From Paraburkholderia bannensis (lineage in GTDB: Bacteria; Pseudomonadota; Gammaproteobacteria; Burkholderiales; Burkholderiaceae): DNA of 64,000 nucleotides. The stretch spans positions 310,001 to 374,000 of the forward strand of contig NZ_JACHBW010000001.1 in NCBI RefSeq assembly GCF_014200455.1. Reading direction: 5' to 3'. The notes below the pieces were generated by a model. That model ran no database searches. It was not told the origin of the DNA and was given only the letters and a program-made list of their open reading frames with translations. A program made the position numbers and the translations under genes. Below are positions 50,547-60,362 of this stretch, piece after piece; position 1 is the stretch's first letter, and each line of letters starts with the position of its first letter.

Positions 50547-50858
50547 TTAACGGCGATACCAGCCACCGTGATAGCCGTGGTAGTAACCATAGCCATGGTG
50601 GTAATACGGGTGGCCGTAGTAGCCATAACCACCGTATCCGCCAACCACCACTGCGGGCGGCGGCGCGTACACCACCGGAGGCGGCGGTGCGTAGTACACC
50701 GGCGGGGGCGGCGGCGCATAGACCGGCGCTGCGTAGACGGGATATGCCGGTGCGACCGGAATGCCAATGCCGATACCCACCGAAACGTGCGCCTGCGCTG
50801 CGCTGACGAGCCCCACACCCAGCGCTGCGGCAACGATAAACGAAACGGTCTTTTTCAC
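50547..50858 (-). CDS. Small secreted Pro/Gly/Tyr-rich protein
   Basis: 103 residues. Signal peptide VKKTVSFIVAAALGVGLVSAAQA (cleavage after AQA). The mature part is first Pro/Val-rich with repeated APPPPPVYYAP units, then Gly/Tyr/His-rich (GGYGGYGYYGHPYYHHGYGYY). Typical of small cell-surface proteins of unknown role in Burkholderia. GTG 50858 has AGGAG 7 bases before it. Confidence 0.8.
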   Translation of the reverse strand: MKKTVSFIVAAALGVGLVSAAQAHVSVGIGIGIPVAPAYPVYAAPVYAPPPPPVYYAPPPPVVYAPPPAVVVGGYGGYGYYGHPYYHHGYGYYHGYHGGWYRR

Positions 50859-51198
50859 TTCTCTTCTCCTGGCGGCCGACGAAGGCGTCGCTCCACATGA
50901 CGGGCACTGCCCACGTAATGACTCTATCCAAAAGCGCCCTCGCCAATGGTTGCCATTTGTTGCAAATTGCAATTGCCTTATACGTATGGGATGCGCCGCA
51001 ATAAAGGCCGATAAAACATTTCCGACAAAAAGGCCCCCAAATGACGCCGTATCGCGCCGCCAGGCGGCTTGGCGGCGGCGCATGGCGTTCGCCCGGTCAG
51101 AGTTACCGGCGCTGTCAGCCAAGGCCCCTCATACGTAGGTAATGTTTGATTACAAATTGGTCGCGGCGTATGGCCTTTCACGAGCGCGAAGCCGTAAA

Positions 51199-51232
51199 CG
51201 ACGAAGCCCGGTGCCAGGACCGGGCTTCGTCG
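51199..51232 (-). terminator. Strong hairpin after the 53-residue gene
   Basis: 14-bp perfect arms CGACGAAGCCCGGT with its complement, loop GCCAGG. No long T-run. Confidence 0.7.
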
Positions 51233-51254
51233 GATCGAATCGGGATGCCGAACG

Positions 51255-51416
51255 CTAGCCGACTTTCACGTAGGCGAATTCGCGTGAGACGCTCGGCGGA
51301 ACGTAGGCGCCGCTGATCTGCACGCGTGGCGTGAGACGCTTCTTCTGATCCCACCAACGGCGACGCTGATGGGGGGTGAGAAACCGCAGATGCTTACGGT
51401 AAGCAAAAATGCTCAT
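51255..51416 (-). CDS. Small basic protein, 53 residues, unknown
   Basis: MSIFAYRKHLRFLTPHQRRR followed by WWDQKKRLTPRVQISGAYVPP. Strongly basic, no membrane helix or signal. ATG 51416 is preceded by GGGAGG at 5 bases, a very good ribosome site, and the gene is followed by a strong hairpin, so it is probably real. I do not recognise a family. Confidence 0.65.
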   Translation of the reverse strand: MSIFAYRKHLRFLTPHQRRRWWDQKKRLTPRVQISGAYVPPSVSREFAYVKVG

Positions 51417-52108
51417 GGTGACCTCCCGAATCGTTGTACCGACAGGAAACAGCCCAATTGCAAGACAGCAACAGAAAAGAGCCGGGAAAACCGTAGTCAT
51501 GGAAACCATTGTGCGCAGATCGCGCGAGCGCCGAACGCGGTGTAGCGAGATAGCCGCGTGCGCGGGACATAACGTCCGGGACCTGTTCGTCGCACGTGCA
51601 ACGTGCTCAGCGAACATGGCAGCGGCGGCCCTGGGCCAGTCACGCTGCGGGTCGGACAGTTCGCCCCCGGCCTGTATCGCGCGCGCCAGGCGAATTCCCG
51701 CTTCTCCGGGTGCCGGCTGCGACCTGCGATCGAGACCCCTTCCTTGCGCGCCCAAGTTCGCGCAGCAGAACCCGTGCCACGGGTTCGTCATCAATTCTGC
51801 CGGCGGCAGCCATCCTGTCTTTTTTGGGCTGACGCCGATATGCCCTCGCGTCCTTTTTAGCCGGACCATGCGCTGTGCTTCGGTACGTCAGCGAACACTG
51901 CGCGACACAGCGCGCCGGACGGCCATTGAAACCACTGTAACGGTTTACCCGGAAGCCTGTCAGAATCATGTGCGCGTGCCATGGGCAGCCGCCATCCTGC
52001 ACCCATACTGGCAAGGCGTAAGCCGTGGTAATGTGGCAACGGCGCGCAGATGTCGGCGCAAGGCGGCACGGGGCGCACGCTTAAGGGATTCATCGACGAG
52101 AACGCACA
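51417..52108. other. 692-bp region without a clear gene
   Basis: Long open frames here on both strands have no recognisable content and look like GC-rich chance frames. No repeats or RNA gene stand out; a regulator or degenerate gene may have been lost. Confidence 0.4.
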
Positions 52109-52429
52109 ATGATCAAGGTCAGCATCCTCTATCCGTATCGGGAAAACGGCCGGTTCGACAGCGAGTACTACGTGACGCGGCACATGCCGCTCGCGGCGCA
52201 ACTGTTCGGCGACGCCTGCAAGGGCTGGTCGGTCGACATCGGCATCAACGCGGGGCCGCCGGGTACACCGCCGCCCTATGTGGCGACGGGGCACTTCCTG
52301 TTCGAAACGCTCGACGCCTTTTACGCGGTGTTCGCCGCCCACGACAAGGTGCTCATCGACGATATTCCCAACTACACCGACGGCGGCAACGGCACGATCC
52401 TCATCAGCGAGATCAAGATCACGGTCTGA
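52109..52429 (+). CDS. EthD-family small protein
   Basis: 106 residues, one dimeric alpha/beta ferredoxin-like fold: MIKVSILYPYRENGRFDSEYYVTRHMPLA, then VDIGINAGPPGTPPPYVATGHFLFETLDAF and a final ILISEIKITV strand. EthD proteins assist redox or polyketide-type chemistry; no partner gene is visible next to it. Confidence 0.85.
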   Translation: MIKVSILYPYRENGRFDSEYYVTRHMPLAAQLFGDACKGWSVDIGINAGPPGTPPPYVATGHFLFETLDAFYAVFAAHDKVLIDDIPNYTDGGNGTILISEIKITV

Positions 52430-52516
52430 TCCGCGCGCCGCGAGCCATCGCACGCGTGCAGGCGCCTGGCCGCGCCATCACGTGCCGTCATTCACCAAAA
52501 GAAGGAAAAAACTCCG

Positions 52517-53080
52517 ATGTTCGGCGATATCGCCCGTTTTCTGCTCAACACGATCTTCACGTTGTTCGGCGCCGCCCTGCTGATGCGCGCCTGGCTCCAG
52601 TTCGTTCGCGTGCCGCCCTACAACCCGGTCACGCACGCCATCCAGCAGGCCACCAACTGGCTCGTACTGCCGCTGCGCCGGGTAATTCCGGGCGTGCGCG
52701 GCGTCGACTGGGCGAGCATCGTTGCCGCTCTGCTTGCGTCGGTCGTCTACGTGCTGCTGATGGTGTGGCTGGTGGGGGTCGATCCGCTCGGCCTGTTGCC
52801 CACGCTGCTGATCGTCGCGGTGCTCACGCTCGTCAAGTGGGCGCTCAACCTGCTGATCTGGCTCACGATTCTGATGGCGCTGCTGTCGTGGCTGAACCCG
52901 CGCTCGCCGGCCATGCCGGTGTTGTTCCAGGTCACCGCGCCGTTCCTCAACCCGCTGCGCCGGATCCTGCCGAACTTCGGCGGCCTCGATCTTTCGCCGA
53001 TCCTGCTGTTCGTGATCGTCCAGGTGCTGCTGATGATCGTCACGCGCGCGGCGGTTTCGCTCACGCTGTTCGGCATCTGA
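52517..53080 (+). CDS. YggT-family membrane protein
   Basis: 187 residues with two YggT units, each ending in the pattern NPVTHAIQQATNWLVLPLRRVIPG (about 36) and FLNPLRRILPNFGGLDLSPILLFVIVQVLL (about 145). Four or five membrane helices. The family has a possible role in membrane/osmotic homeostasis. Confidence 0.9.
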   Translation: MFGDIARFLLNTIFTLFGAALLMRAWLQFVRVPPYNPVTHAIQQATNWLVLPLRRVIPGVRGVDWASIVAALLASVVYVLLMVWLVGVDPLGLLPTLLIVAVLTLVKWALNLLIWLTILMALLSWLNPRSPAMPVLFQVTAPFLNPLRRILPNFGGLDLSPILLFVIVQVLLMIVTRAAVSLTLFGI

Positions 53081-53188
53081 TCCGGGTCTGACCGGATCGT
53101 AGAATCATCGTTTAAATCGCGTCGCCGGGTTTTTCAGATTGCGCGAATTTGCGCAAGCCGGCGAAAACCGCGTAAAATGGCGCGCTCT

Positions 53189-53263
53189 GCGGGCGTCGTA
53201 TAATGGCCATTACCTCAGCTTCCCAAGCTGATGACGTGGGTTCGATTCCCATCGCCCGCTCCA
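53189..53263 (+). tRNA. tRNA-Gly, anticodon CCC
   Basis: 75 bases with encoded CCA. Acceptor GCGGGCG/CGCCCGC; anticodon stem TCAGC/GCTGA with loop TTCCCAA; T-arm GTGGGTTCGATTCCCAT. Reads GGG codons. Confidence 0.95.
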
Positions 53264-53543
53264 GTATTCCTCGCCGCTCTTCGTCGTCGTGACGAAACGG
53301 TATCAAGCGCCAAACCTGCTCCCTGCTTTAGCAAAATCCGCGGCTTTCCGCCGATGCCTTCGCGCGTCCGGCTTTCGGCATGCTTGCGCAGTTCGCTGCG
53401 CGTCGATCGGTCGTTGCGCTAGCATCTTGTTTACATGGCTCGATCCAGGTTTGATCCGATTTCGATCCACATGATCGGCGCGACCCGATCCTCGGCCAAC
53501 CACCCGCGTTTTTCCCCTGCGTGCCCGCACGCAGGCGTCATCG

Positions 53544-53768
53544 ATGGAACGATTTTTCATGTCCCGCCGCAGTGCGGTTGCGCTTATCGTGAGAGTGCGC
53601 ACATCACTGCTGGCCCAAAACGACGACCCGTCAGTTGCCAACGCCCAGCGTCAGCAGGAGCGCGTTGCCGCTCTCACGCGCCTGCTGTTCGACGTGCGCG
53701 CCGGACGCGTCAGCGTGTTCGAGCTGAAAGATCCGGCGTCGATGCACATCACTATCTCGTCGGACTGA
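53544..53768 (+). CDS. Small hypothetical protein, 74 residues
   Basis: [20 protein letters not shown] then [32 protein letters not shown]. Looks like a helical, mildly acidic protein and ends two bases before the next leader, but no family is recognised. An inner ATG (MSRRSA, 53559) may be the true start. No strong ribosome site. Confidence 0.4.
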   Translation: MERFFMSRRSAVALIVRVRTSLLAQNDDPSVANAQRQQERVAALTRLLFDVRAGRVSVFELKDPASMHITISSD

Positions 53769-54018
53769 CCAGAAACGGGCAAGCAGCCTGGCCCAGCGGC
53801 GCGTCAGGGGCCACAAGCCGCGCTGTTATAATCCGCGGTCCGCGGTCGTGCTCCGCCGTATTGCGCGCAGGTATGCCTATATATGCCCGTGCGCGCCTGC
53901 GCACGCCGATCTGCCCGAACACAAGCGGCACCTTGTCCGCCAGCAGCGAGCCGCGCAGCAAGCGATGTCTGCCTCTGCGCCAGACGTGGCCTGCTGCCTC
54001 TATTTCCCAGCCTCGAAG

Positions 54019-54789
54019 ATGAACCACGAACCGAACGATCCGGCGGACGACGCCGCTGAAATGCCCGCCGCAGCCGACGCTGACACCAACGCCGAAGGCG
54101 GCGCGCAAGCCAGCCTGCGCCATCGCCGCATCCGCAGCTTCGTGACGCGCGCCGGGCGCGTGTCGACAGGTCAGCGCCGCGCGATGGACGAACTGGGTCC
54201 GCGCTTCGTCGTGCCCTATACCCCCCAGGCGGCCGACTTGAACGCCTTGTTCGGCCGGGAAGCGCCGCGCGTGCTGGAGATCGGTTTCGGCATGGGCGCG
54301 AGCACGGCGGAAATTGCCGCGCTGCGTCCGAACGACGATTTTCTCGGCGTGGAAGTGCACGAACCGGGCGTGGGCGCGCTGCTCAAGCTGATCGGCGAGC
54401 AGGAGCTCACGAACATCCGCATCATCCAGCACGACGCCGTGGAAGTGCTCGAAAACATGATCGCGCCGGATAGCCTCGACGGCGTGCACATCTTCTTCCC
54501 CGATCCGTGGCACAAGGCGCGTCATCACAAGCGCCGCCTGATCCAGCCGAAGTTCGTGCAGTTGCTGATCTCGCGCATGAAGCCGGGTGCGTATTTGCAT
54601 TGCGCGACCGACTGGCAGAACTACGCCGAACAAATGCTTGAGGTGCTCGGCGGGGAGGCCGCGCTCGAAAACACGGCCGCCGATTACGCGCCGCGCCCCG
54701 ACTATCGTCCGGTGACGAAGTTCGAGCGACGCGGCCTGCGCCTGGGTCATGGCGTCTGGGATCTGGTGTTCAAGCGCCGCGCGGTCTGA
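54019..54789 (+). CDS. trmB: tRNA (guanine-N7-)-methyltransferase TrmB
   Basis: Makes m7G46 in tRNA with SAM. 256 residues. SAM site [14 protein letters not shown], the family block [21 protein letters not shown] and [16 protein letters not shown] chose ATG 54019 ([10 protein letters not shown]); the frame runs open to 53848 but the extra residues are unconserved. The first 45 residues are acidic and probably disordered. Confidence 0.94.
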   Translation: MNHEPNDPADDAAEMPAAADADTNAEGGAQASLRHRRIRSFVTRAGRVSTGQRRAMDELGPRFVVPYTPQAADLNALFGREAPRVLEIGFGMGASTAEIAALRPNDDFLGVEVHEPGVGALLKLIGEQELTNIRIIQHDAVEVLENMIAPDSLDGVHIFFPDPWHKARHHKRRLIQPKFVQLLISRMKPGAYLHCATDWQNYAEQMLEVLGGEAALENTAADYAPRPDYRPVTKFERRGLRLGHGVWDLVFKRRAV

Positions 54790-54817
54790 AATCGGCTCAA
54801 ACGACGATGAAGAAACG

Positions 54818-54846
54818 AAACGGGCGCCTCCACGGCGCCCGTCTTG
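54818..54846. terminator. Terminator between trmB and uppP
   Basis: ACGGGCGCC/GGCGCCCGT stem, loop TCCAC, between convergent genes. Confidence 0.75.
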
Positions 54847-54883
54847 CATTTCTGGATCGAAGATCGAAGCGCGAAGCCAGACG

Positions 54884-55774
54884 TCAATCGCCCCAGTCCA
54901 GCCCGCCGCTATAGCCAACCAGCAGGATCACCAGGCCGAACACGATGCGATACCACGCAAACGCCGTGAAATCGTGCGAGGCGACATAGCGCAGCAGCCA
55001 GCGCACGCAGGCAAACGCACTCACGAAGGCGGCGATAAAGCCCACGCCGAACAAACCAAACCAGTCCATCGACAGCGTCTGCCAGGTCTTGTGGAGCTCA
55101 TAGAGCGTCGCGCCGAAGATCACCGGTATCGCGAGGAAAAACGAGAACTCGGTGGCGACGCGCCGTTCGACGCCGAACAGCATCGCCCCGATGATCGTCG
55201 AGCCGGAGCGCGACATGCCAGGGATCAGCGCGCAGCATTGCGCACAGCCAATCTTGAAGGCGTCGAGCAGCGTGATTTCGTCGAGCGAATTGACGCGGGC
55301 GGGCCGCGCCGTGCTGACGGCCACCGCCCCTGCGGCACTGCCGGCCGGGTTGCTCACCACGCCGCCAGCCGCCCGCATGCGCCCTTCCACCCACAGAATG
55401 ATCAAACCGCCAAAGACCAGTGCGCATGCCACCGGCACTGGCGAGAACAGCACCGACTTGATCGCCTTCTCGAACATCAGGCCGAGCACGACGGCGGGAA
55501 TCGTCGCCACGATCACGTTGAGCGCGAAGCGCCGCGCATCGGGCCGCGAGGGAAGGCCCGCCACCACGCCGCCAATCTTGCGTCGAAACTCCCAGCACAC
55601 CGCGAGAATCGCGCCGAACTGGATCACGACGTCGAAGGTCTTTTCGTACTCGCCGTCGAAGCCGAGCACGCTTCCCGCCACGATCAAATGGCCCGTGCTG
55701 GAAACCGGCAGAAATTCCGTCAGCCCCTCGACGATACCCAGAATCAGGGCCTTGCACGTTACGATCCAGTCCAT
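54884..55774 (-). CDS. uppP: Undecaprenyl-diphosphatase UppP (BacA)
   Basis: Recycles the lipid carrier of cell-wall synthesis; confers bacitracin tolerance. 296 residues, multi-helix. [14 protein letters not shown] at 16-29 and [10 protein letters not shown] near 188 are the catalytic blocks. A longer loop with [27 protein letters not shown] (about 142-168) is atypical in length. Confidence 0.95.
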   Translation of the reverse strand: MDWIVTCKALILGIVEGLTEFLPVSSTGHLIVAGSVLGFDGEYEKTFDVVIQFGAILAVCWEFRRKIGGVVAGLPSRPDARRFALNVIVATIPAVVLGLMFEKAIKSVLFSPVPVACALVFGGLIILWVEGRMRAAGGVVSNPAGSAAGAVAVSTARPARVNSLDEITLLDAFKIGCAQCCALIPGMSRSGSTIIGAMLFGVERRVATEFSFFLAIPVIFGATLYELHKTWQTLSMDWFGLFGVGFIAAFVSAFACVRWLLRYVASHDFTAFAWYRIVFGLVILLVGYSGGLDWGD

Positions 55775-55825
55775 CCCTGCACCTCGCGATAGTGGCGTCG
55801 CGCGCGCCGAGCCTGGCTTCTGTCG

Positions 55826-56449
55826 CTATTTCTCGACAATCTGCACGCGTATGCCGTTTGTAAGGATGGTGATTGTATCGGGTTCGTAATTGACGCCGGC
55901 GAACTGCAGTTGATCGGGCTTGAACGTATAGACGGGATAGTTGGTGAGCAGCTGGGTGGCGGCGAGCGCCGCCACGGCATTGACCTGCTGCGCGTACGCG
56001 GCGGCGTTGCCCGCCATATCGACGCTATCGACCGATGGCGAGCGCAGGACGACCGAGCGGCTTGTCGCATCGTAGGCCAGCTCGCTCGACAGCGTGAACG
56101 CGCCATTGACGGGCTGCTGCATGAGCGGGCTTTCGAGGTGGGCGTCGACGTGCACGGCCACGCGGTTGCGATCGGGCAGCAAGGTGACGACTGGATTCGT
56201 CAATGCGACCTCGAACAGCTGCTGAACCGAGCGGTGATACGGGAATTTGCGCAGCACTGCATCCTGCACCTGCTGCTGCGAGAACGTGTAGTGATCGGGG
56301 ATGAACGGGAAGGTGCCCGTCGCGCAGGCGCCGAGCGACATCGCCGCGCCAGCGGCCGCGCAGGCCGACAGCAGGAAAGCGCGCCGCGTGGCGCGAGGCG
56401 CATGCGGGCTGCGCAAGAGGTGGGGAGCGCGCGGCGCGCGTCGGATCAT
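55826..56449 (-). CDS. DUF1439-type lipoprotein
   Basis: 207 residues. Lipobox MSLGAC near residues 37-42, after an Arg-rich TAT-like/signal segment (RATRRAFLLSACAAAG). The mature part resembles YceB/DUF1439: YTFSQQQVQDAVLRKFPYHR and VYTFKPDQLQFAGVNYEPDTITIL near the end. Outer-membrane lipoprotein of unknown role. Confidence 0.8.
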   Translation of the reverse strand: MIRRAPRAPHLLRSPHAPRATRRAFLLSACAAAGAAMSLGACATGTFPFIPDHYTFSQQQVQDAVLRKFPYHRSVQQLFEVALTNPVVTLLPDRNRVAVHVDAHLESPLMQQPVNGAFTLSSELAYDATSRSVVLRSPSVDSVDMAGNAAAYAQQVNAVAALAATQLLTNYPVYTFKPDQLQFAGVNYEPDTITILTNGIRVQIVEK

Positions 56450-56489
56450 GCGAAATCTCCTTGAAGAACGGCGATGCTCAACGAGCGCG

Positions 56490-56801
56490 TCAATGCGCGC
56501 CCCGAGGCGTGGACAGCGGCTGCGTGGCGGCTTCGAGCTGATCGAGCCAGAACAGCGCTTCTTCGCGCGACGTGCCGCACATCTCGGCCTGCGGCTGCAG
56601 CCCGGAGCAGCAGGCGGGCCGCAACGGCGAACCGAAAATCTTGCACTGCAAGTCCTCGCCTAACTGCGCACAACGCACGCCAGCGGGCTTGCCATTGGGC
56701 ATGCCGGGGATCGGCGAGCTGATGGAGGGCGCGATGCAGCACGCGCCACAACCGGGACGGCAGGCGTGCGCGGACGCGCTAGAAGTTGAAGCGGCACTCA
56801 C
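56490..56801 (-). CDS. YkgJ-family cysteine-cluster protein
   Basis: 103 residues. Conserved cysteines: C-R-P-G-C-G-A-C-C near 15, VRCAQL, LQCKIF, RPACC and AEMCG, a probable Fe/Zn-S site. GTG 56801 is used because AGGAAG stands 5-6 bases before it; the longer frame to 56930 is unconserved. Confidence 0.78.
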   Translation of the reverse strand: MSAASTSSASAHACRPGCGACCIAPSISSPIPGMPNGKPAGVRCAQLGEDLQCKIFGSPLRPACCSGLQPQAEMCGTSREEALFWLDQLEAATQPLSTPRGAH

Positions 56802-57087
56802 ATCGGCTTCCTGAAACAAAACTGTTGCTGAATCAAAACGGCCGCACGGCGCAATCGGCATACAAACCCACGCGAACCCTCGCGCCCTTTTGCACGCGGC
56901 ACTGCCCGCATTGTGCCACCTCGCGCGCATCGGCCTGGATTGGCTCGGACTGCGACCTTTTTACACAAACGACGCAAGCCGTCGCCCTCTTACACTGGAT
57001 TTATCCGGCGCTGTCAGAGCCGCCTGCCCGCGCGAACGATGAGATGCGCGCGCGGCGCTGCCCGCGCCCCATCCCAGAGAGCCACGC

Positions 57088-58473
57088 ATGAGCGACGCCG
57101 ACCTCCTCTTCCGCCCCGACCTGCTCGCCAAGTACGGCGCAAACGGCCCACGGTATACGTCCTATCCCACTGCCCTGCAGTTCCGCGACGATTTCGACCT
57201 CGACCACTACCGGCGCGCGGCGGCCGATCCCGGCGCCGCCGACACCGATCTCTCGCTCTACTTCCACATCCCGTTCTGCGACACCGTCTGCTTTTATTGC
57301 GGCTGCAACAAGGTCGCGACAAAAAACCGCGGGCGCGCGAAGCCGTACGTCCGGCAGCTCGTGCGCGAAATGGCTTCGCAGGCGGCGCTGTTCGATACCA
57401 GGCGACCCGTCTCGCAATTGCACTGGGGCGGCGGCACGCCCACTTTTCTCTCGCTCGAAGAAATGAGCACGTTGATGGCGGCCACCCGCGAGCATTTCGC
57501 GCTGCAGCCCGAAAACGAGGCTGAATATTCGATCGAGATCGATCCGCGCGAGGCCTCGGCGGAAACCATCGGCCACCTGCGCAGCCTGGGCTTCAACCGC
57601 TTGAGTCTTGGCGTGCAGGATTTCGATCCGGTGGTGCAACATGCCGTCAACCGCGTGCAGCCGCTCGAACTGACCATCGACGTCATGAACGCAGCGCGCG
57701 CGAACGGCTTCGATTCGATCAGCGTCGATCTGATCTACGGACTGCCACATCAGAACGTCAAGAGCTTCCGGCGCACGCTCGACACGATCCTGCTGCTCGC
57801 GCCTGAGCGCATTTCCGTGTTTGGCTACGCGCACATGCCGCAGCTGTTCAAGATGCAGCGGCAGATCGACTCCGCCGCGCTGCCTGCGCCCGCCACGCGC
57901 CTTGCGCTGCTGCAACTGGTGATCGAACAGCTGACCGACGCCGGCTATGTGTACATCGGCATGGATCACTTCGCGCTGCCCACCGACGAGCTCGCATGCG
58001 CCCAGCAGCAACGCACGCTGCACCGCAATTTCCAGGGCTACAGCACGCGCGCGGACTGCGATCTGATCGGCTTCGGCGCTTCCTCGATCGGCAAGGTCGG
58101 CGATGTGTACGCGCAGAACGCGAAGGATCTGCCGGGTTACGGCGCGGCGATCGATGCCGGGCGGCTGGCGATCTCGCGCGGCGTGCGCCTCACCGCCGAC
58201 GACCGGCTGCGCCGCGACATCATCACCGAGCTGATGTGTAATCTCGAATTGCGTTTCGATGAGTTCGAGGCGGCTTATGGTGTGCGTTTTCCAGCGGCCT
58301 TTGCGCCGGAACTGGAGCGTCTGCGCACCTTCGAGGCCGACGGGCTGGTCGCGCGCAGCACCAACCGGCTGGAAGTGCTGGCCGCCGGGCGCATGTTCGT
58401 GCGCAATATCGCGATGGTGTTCGACCGCTATCTGGGCACCCAGCAGGCGGAGCGCTTTTCGCGCACGATCTGA
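57088..58473 (+). CDS. hemN: Oxygen-independent coproporphyrinogen III oxidase HemN
   Basis: Radical-SAM oxidative decarboxylase of heme synthesis under low oxygen. 461 residues. [4Fe-4S] cysteines C64, C68 and C71 plus C73 (CDTVCFYCGC), WGGGTPTFLS, GVQDFDPVVQHAVNRVQP and ADCDLIGFGASSIGKVGD. These fit true HemN, not HemW. I found no FNR box upstream. Confidence 0.96.
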   Translation: MSDADLLFRPDLLAKYGANGPRYTSYPTALQFRDDFDLDHYRRAAADPGAADTDLSLYFHIPFCDTVCFYCGCNKVATKNRGRAKPYVRQLVREMASQAALFDTRRPVSQLHWGGGTPTFLSLEEMSTLMAATREHFALQPENEAEYSIEIDPREASAETIGHLRSLGFNRLSLGVQDFDPVVQHAVNRVQPLELTIDVMNAARANGFDSISVDLIYGLPHQNVKSFRRTLDTILLLAPERISVFGYAHMPQLFKMQRQIDSAALPAPATRLALLQLVIEQLTDAGYVYIGMDHFALPTDELACAQQQRTLHRNFQGYSTRADCDLIGFGASSIGKVGDVYAQNAKDLPGYGAAIDAGRLAISRGVRLTADDRLRRDIITELMCNLELRFDEFEAAYGVRFPAAFAPELERLRTFEADGLVARSTNRLEVLAAGRMFVRNIAMVFDRYLGTQQAERFSRTI

Positions 58474-58555
58474 GCGCAGCTTGCCGAGGCTGCGGTTTTA
58501 CGTCATAATTTATGGCTACTTTGAGCGCCCGCCCTCTTGACGGGTTGCTAGAGCT

Positions 58556-58640
58556 GCCTCGGTGGTGAAATTGGTAGACGCGCCGGACTCAAAATCCGGT
58601 TCCGAAAGGAGTGCCGGTTCGATTCCGGCCCGAGGCACCA
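58556..58640 (+). tRNA. tRNA-Leu, anticodon CAA
   Basis: 85 bases with encoded CCA. Class II tRNA: acceptor GCCTCGG/CCGAGGC, anticodon stem CCGGA/TCCGG with loop CTCAAAA, long variable arm. Its 3' end is next to an integrase, so it is the likely attachment site. Confidence 0.95.
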
Positions 58641-58673
58641 AAGAATATTCCTGCAAGTTCCTAAGAAGTACCG

Positions 58674-58709
58674 AAACCCGCGACAGCATAAGCCTTCGCG
58701 GGTTTTTTC
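58674..58709 (+). terminator. tRNA-Leu terminator
   Basis: AAACCCGCG/CGCGGGTTT stem followed by a T-run, 35 bases after the tRNA. It may lie inside or just outside the attL junction. Confidence 0.75.
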
Positions 58710-58742
58710 TTTCCCAGATGTTCCCGTCTGATCCCAAGACAG

Positions 58743-58814
58743 CCGATGGTATCTGATGGTACTTTTGATGGTGTCCCGCCGTTTCTGCGATACCATCGCG
58801 AAAAATACCATCGG
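58743..58814. repeat. Integrase arm-site-like repeats
   Basis: GATGGTA at 58745 and 58755, GATGGTG at 58767, and inverted TACCATC at 58791 and 58806. CCGATGGTAT (58743-58752) and ATACCATCGG (58805-58814) are perfect inverted repeats. Placed between the tRNA and the integrase start, as arm sites usually are. Confidence 0.6.
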
Positions 58815-58824
58815 AAATACCAAT

Positions 58825-60054
58825 ATGCTGACCGACCTTCAGTGCAAGAACGCCAAGGCGAAGCCGGACGGGAAGCCGAACAGGATCACGGATGGAGACG
58901 GGCTGTATCTCGAAGTCACCGCCTCAGGTTCGAAATACTGGCGGCGCAATTACCGCCGCCCCGTGACTGGCAAGCAAAACACCCTGTCTTTCGGCACCTA
59001 CCCAGACGTGTCATCCGCTGCCGCGCGGGAGGCGAACGCTGCCGCCACGAAACAGCTTGCTGCGGGCATCGACCCTGCCGAGGCGAAGAAGGCGAGCAAA
59101 CGCGCTGCCCGGATCGCGGCAGTCAACACGTTTGAGGCGGTGGCCTTGGCGTGGATGGACGAACGCCGCCCTTACGTGCAGCCTGCGCAGTACGACAAAA
59201 CGCTGGCGCGCTTCAAGAAAGACGCGTTCCCGTGGCTCGGCACGCGTCCCGTAGTTGAAATCGAAGCCCCGGACATTTTAGATGTCCTTAAGCGGGTGGA
59301 TAGCCGTGGCACGCGCTTCACGGCCCACCGCCTGCGCGGCGAGATTAGCCGCGTGTTCCGCTACGGCATCAAGGAAGGCTTGTGCAAATTCGATCCGGCA
59401 CGTGACCTAGTCGGCGCGATTCCGCCAGCCCAAACGACGCATTTTGCCTCTATCACGGAACCTGAAAAGGTAGGTGAGATGCTGCGCGCGTTCGATGGCT
59501 TTACCGGCACGTTTCCCGTGCTCTGCGCGCTTCGCCTCGCTCCCATGCTGTTCGTGCGCCCCGGCGAACTGCGCAAGGCGGAATGGGAGCAGTTTGACCT
59601 CGATAAGGGCGAGTGGCGTTACCTCGTGACAAAGACGACGACGGCCCACCTCGTGCCGCTTTCAACTCAGGCAGTCGCGATCCTGCGCGAACTGTATGCG
59701 CTTACTGGCTCGGCTCGCTACGTCTTCCCTGGTGCGCGCGACCGCAAGCGCCCCATGAGTGAGGCCACCATCAATGCGGCTTTGCGACGTCTCGGCTACG
59801 ACACCCGCACAGAGATAACCGGCCACGGTTTCAGGGCCATGGCGCGCACCATCCTGCACGAGGAGTTGGAGCAAAAGCCGGAAGTGATTGAGCATCAACT
59901 TGCTCACGCAGTGCCAGACAATCTGGGCGGCGCATATAACCGCACCCGCTTCATCAAGGAACGGCGCGCAATGATGCAACGGTGGGCGGACTATCTTGAG
60001 CGGCTGAAATCTGGGGCGAAAATCATTCCCATCACCGCAGCAGGCGGTGCATAG
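58825..60054 (+). CDS. P4-type tyrosine integrase
   Basis: 409 residues. N-terminal DUF4102 arm-binding domain (LTDLQCKNAKAKPDGKPNRITDGDGLYLEV), core-binding domain, then catalytic residues Arg in RPGELRKAEW, HGFRAMAR (H/R), HQLAHAV (H) and Tyr near 371 in GGAYNRTRF. Integrates at tRNA genes. ATG 58825 begins the conserved part. The upstream frame runs into the repeats. Confidence 0.93.
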   Translation: MLTDLQCKNAKAKPDGKPNRITDGDGLYLEVTASGSKYWRRNYRRPVTGKQNTLSFGTYPDVSSAAAREANAAATKQLAAGIDPAEAKKASKRAARIAAVNTFEAVALAWMDERRPYVQPAQYDKTLARFKKDAFPWLGTRPVVEIEAPDILDVLKRVDSRGTRFTAHRLRGEISRVFRYGIKEGLCKFDPARDLVGAIPPAQTTHFASITEPEKVGEMLRAFDGFTGTFPVLCALRLAPMLFVRPGELRKAEWEQFDLDKGEWRYLVTKTTTAHLVPLSTQAVAILRELYALTGSARYVFPGARDRKRPMSEATINAALRRLGYDTRTEITGHGFRAMARTILHEELEQKPEVIEHQLAHAVPDNLGGAYNRTRFIKERRAMMQRWADYLERLKSGAKIIPITAAGGA

Positions 60055-60362
60055 TGCAGCGCCGTTCGGTGCACTATGCACCGCAACGACGTCCGATCGC
60101 AAACCCGGTATTCAGCACGTTACTGGCGTAAATCAAGAAGGCGCGTCAGCGATTCGTGTACTATCGATTTTGGCGGGCCTGAGCGTTTGTACCAGCCTCC
60201 GACTCGGCGAAAACAGGATGGGCTGCTGGCGAGGGGCTTCCCGGCACCTTACACAAGAAGCCGGGCCTTTTGCTCTTACGACGCTTGATGCATCCCCAGT
60301 GACGCCATTAAGTCCGTGTCTGCGAATAGTCGATTGCTCGACGAAAACGAGGAGCCTTCCGA
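60055..60362. other. Gap after the integrase
   Basis: 308 bases; small open frames on both strands but nothing gene-like, apart from a ribosome site for the next ORF at its end. Confidence 0.4.

Noticed and set aside
51409..53091. 560-codon plus-strand frame across the EthD and YggT genes
   Set aside because: Overlaps two well-supported genes in another frame and has no family signal.
53189..53263. tRNA-Gly as a second integration site
   Set aside because: No integrase or repeated tRNA 3' end follows; the next genes are ordinary chromosomal ones.
56930..57087. FNR/Anr box before hemN
   Set aside because: No TTGAT-N4-ATCAA-like site could be found by eye.
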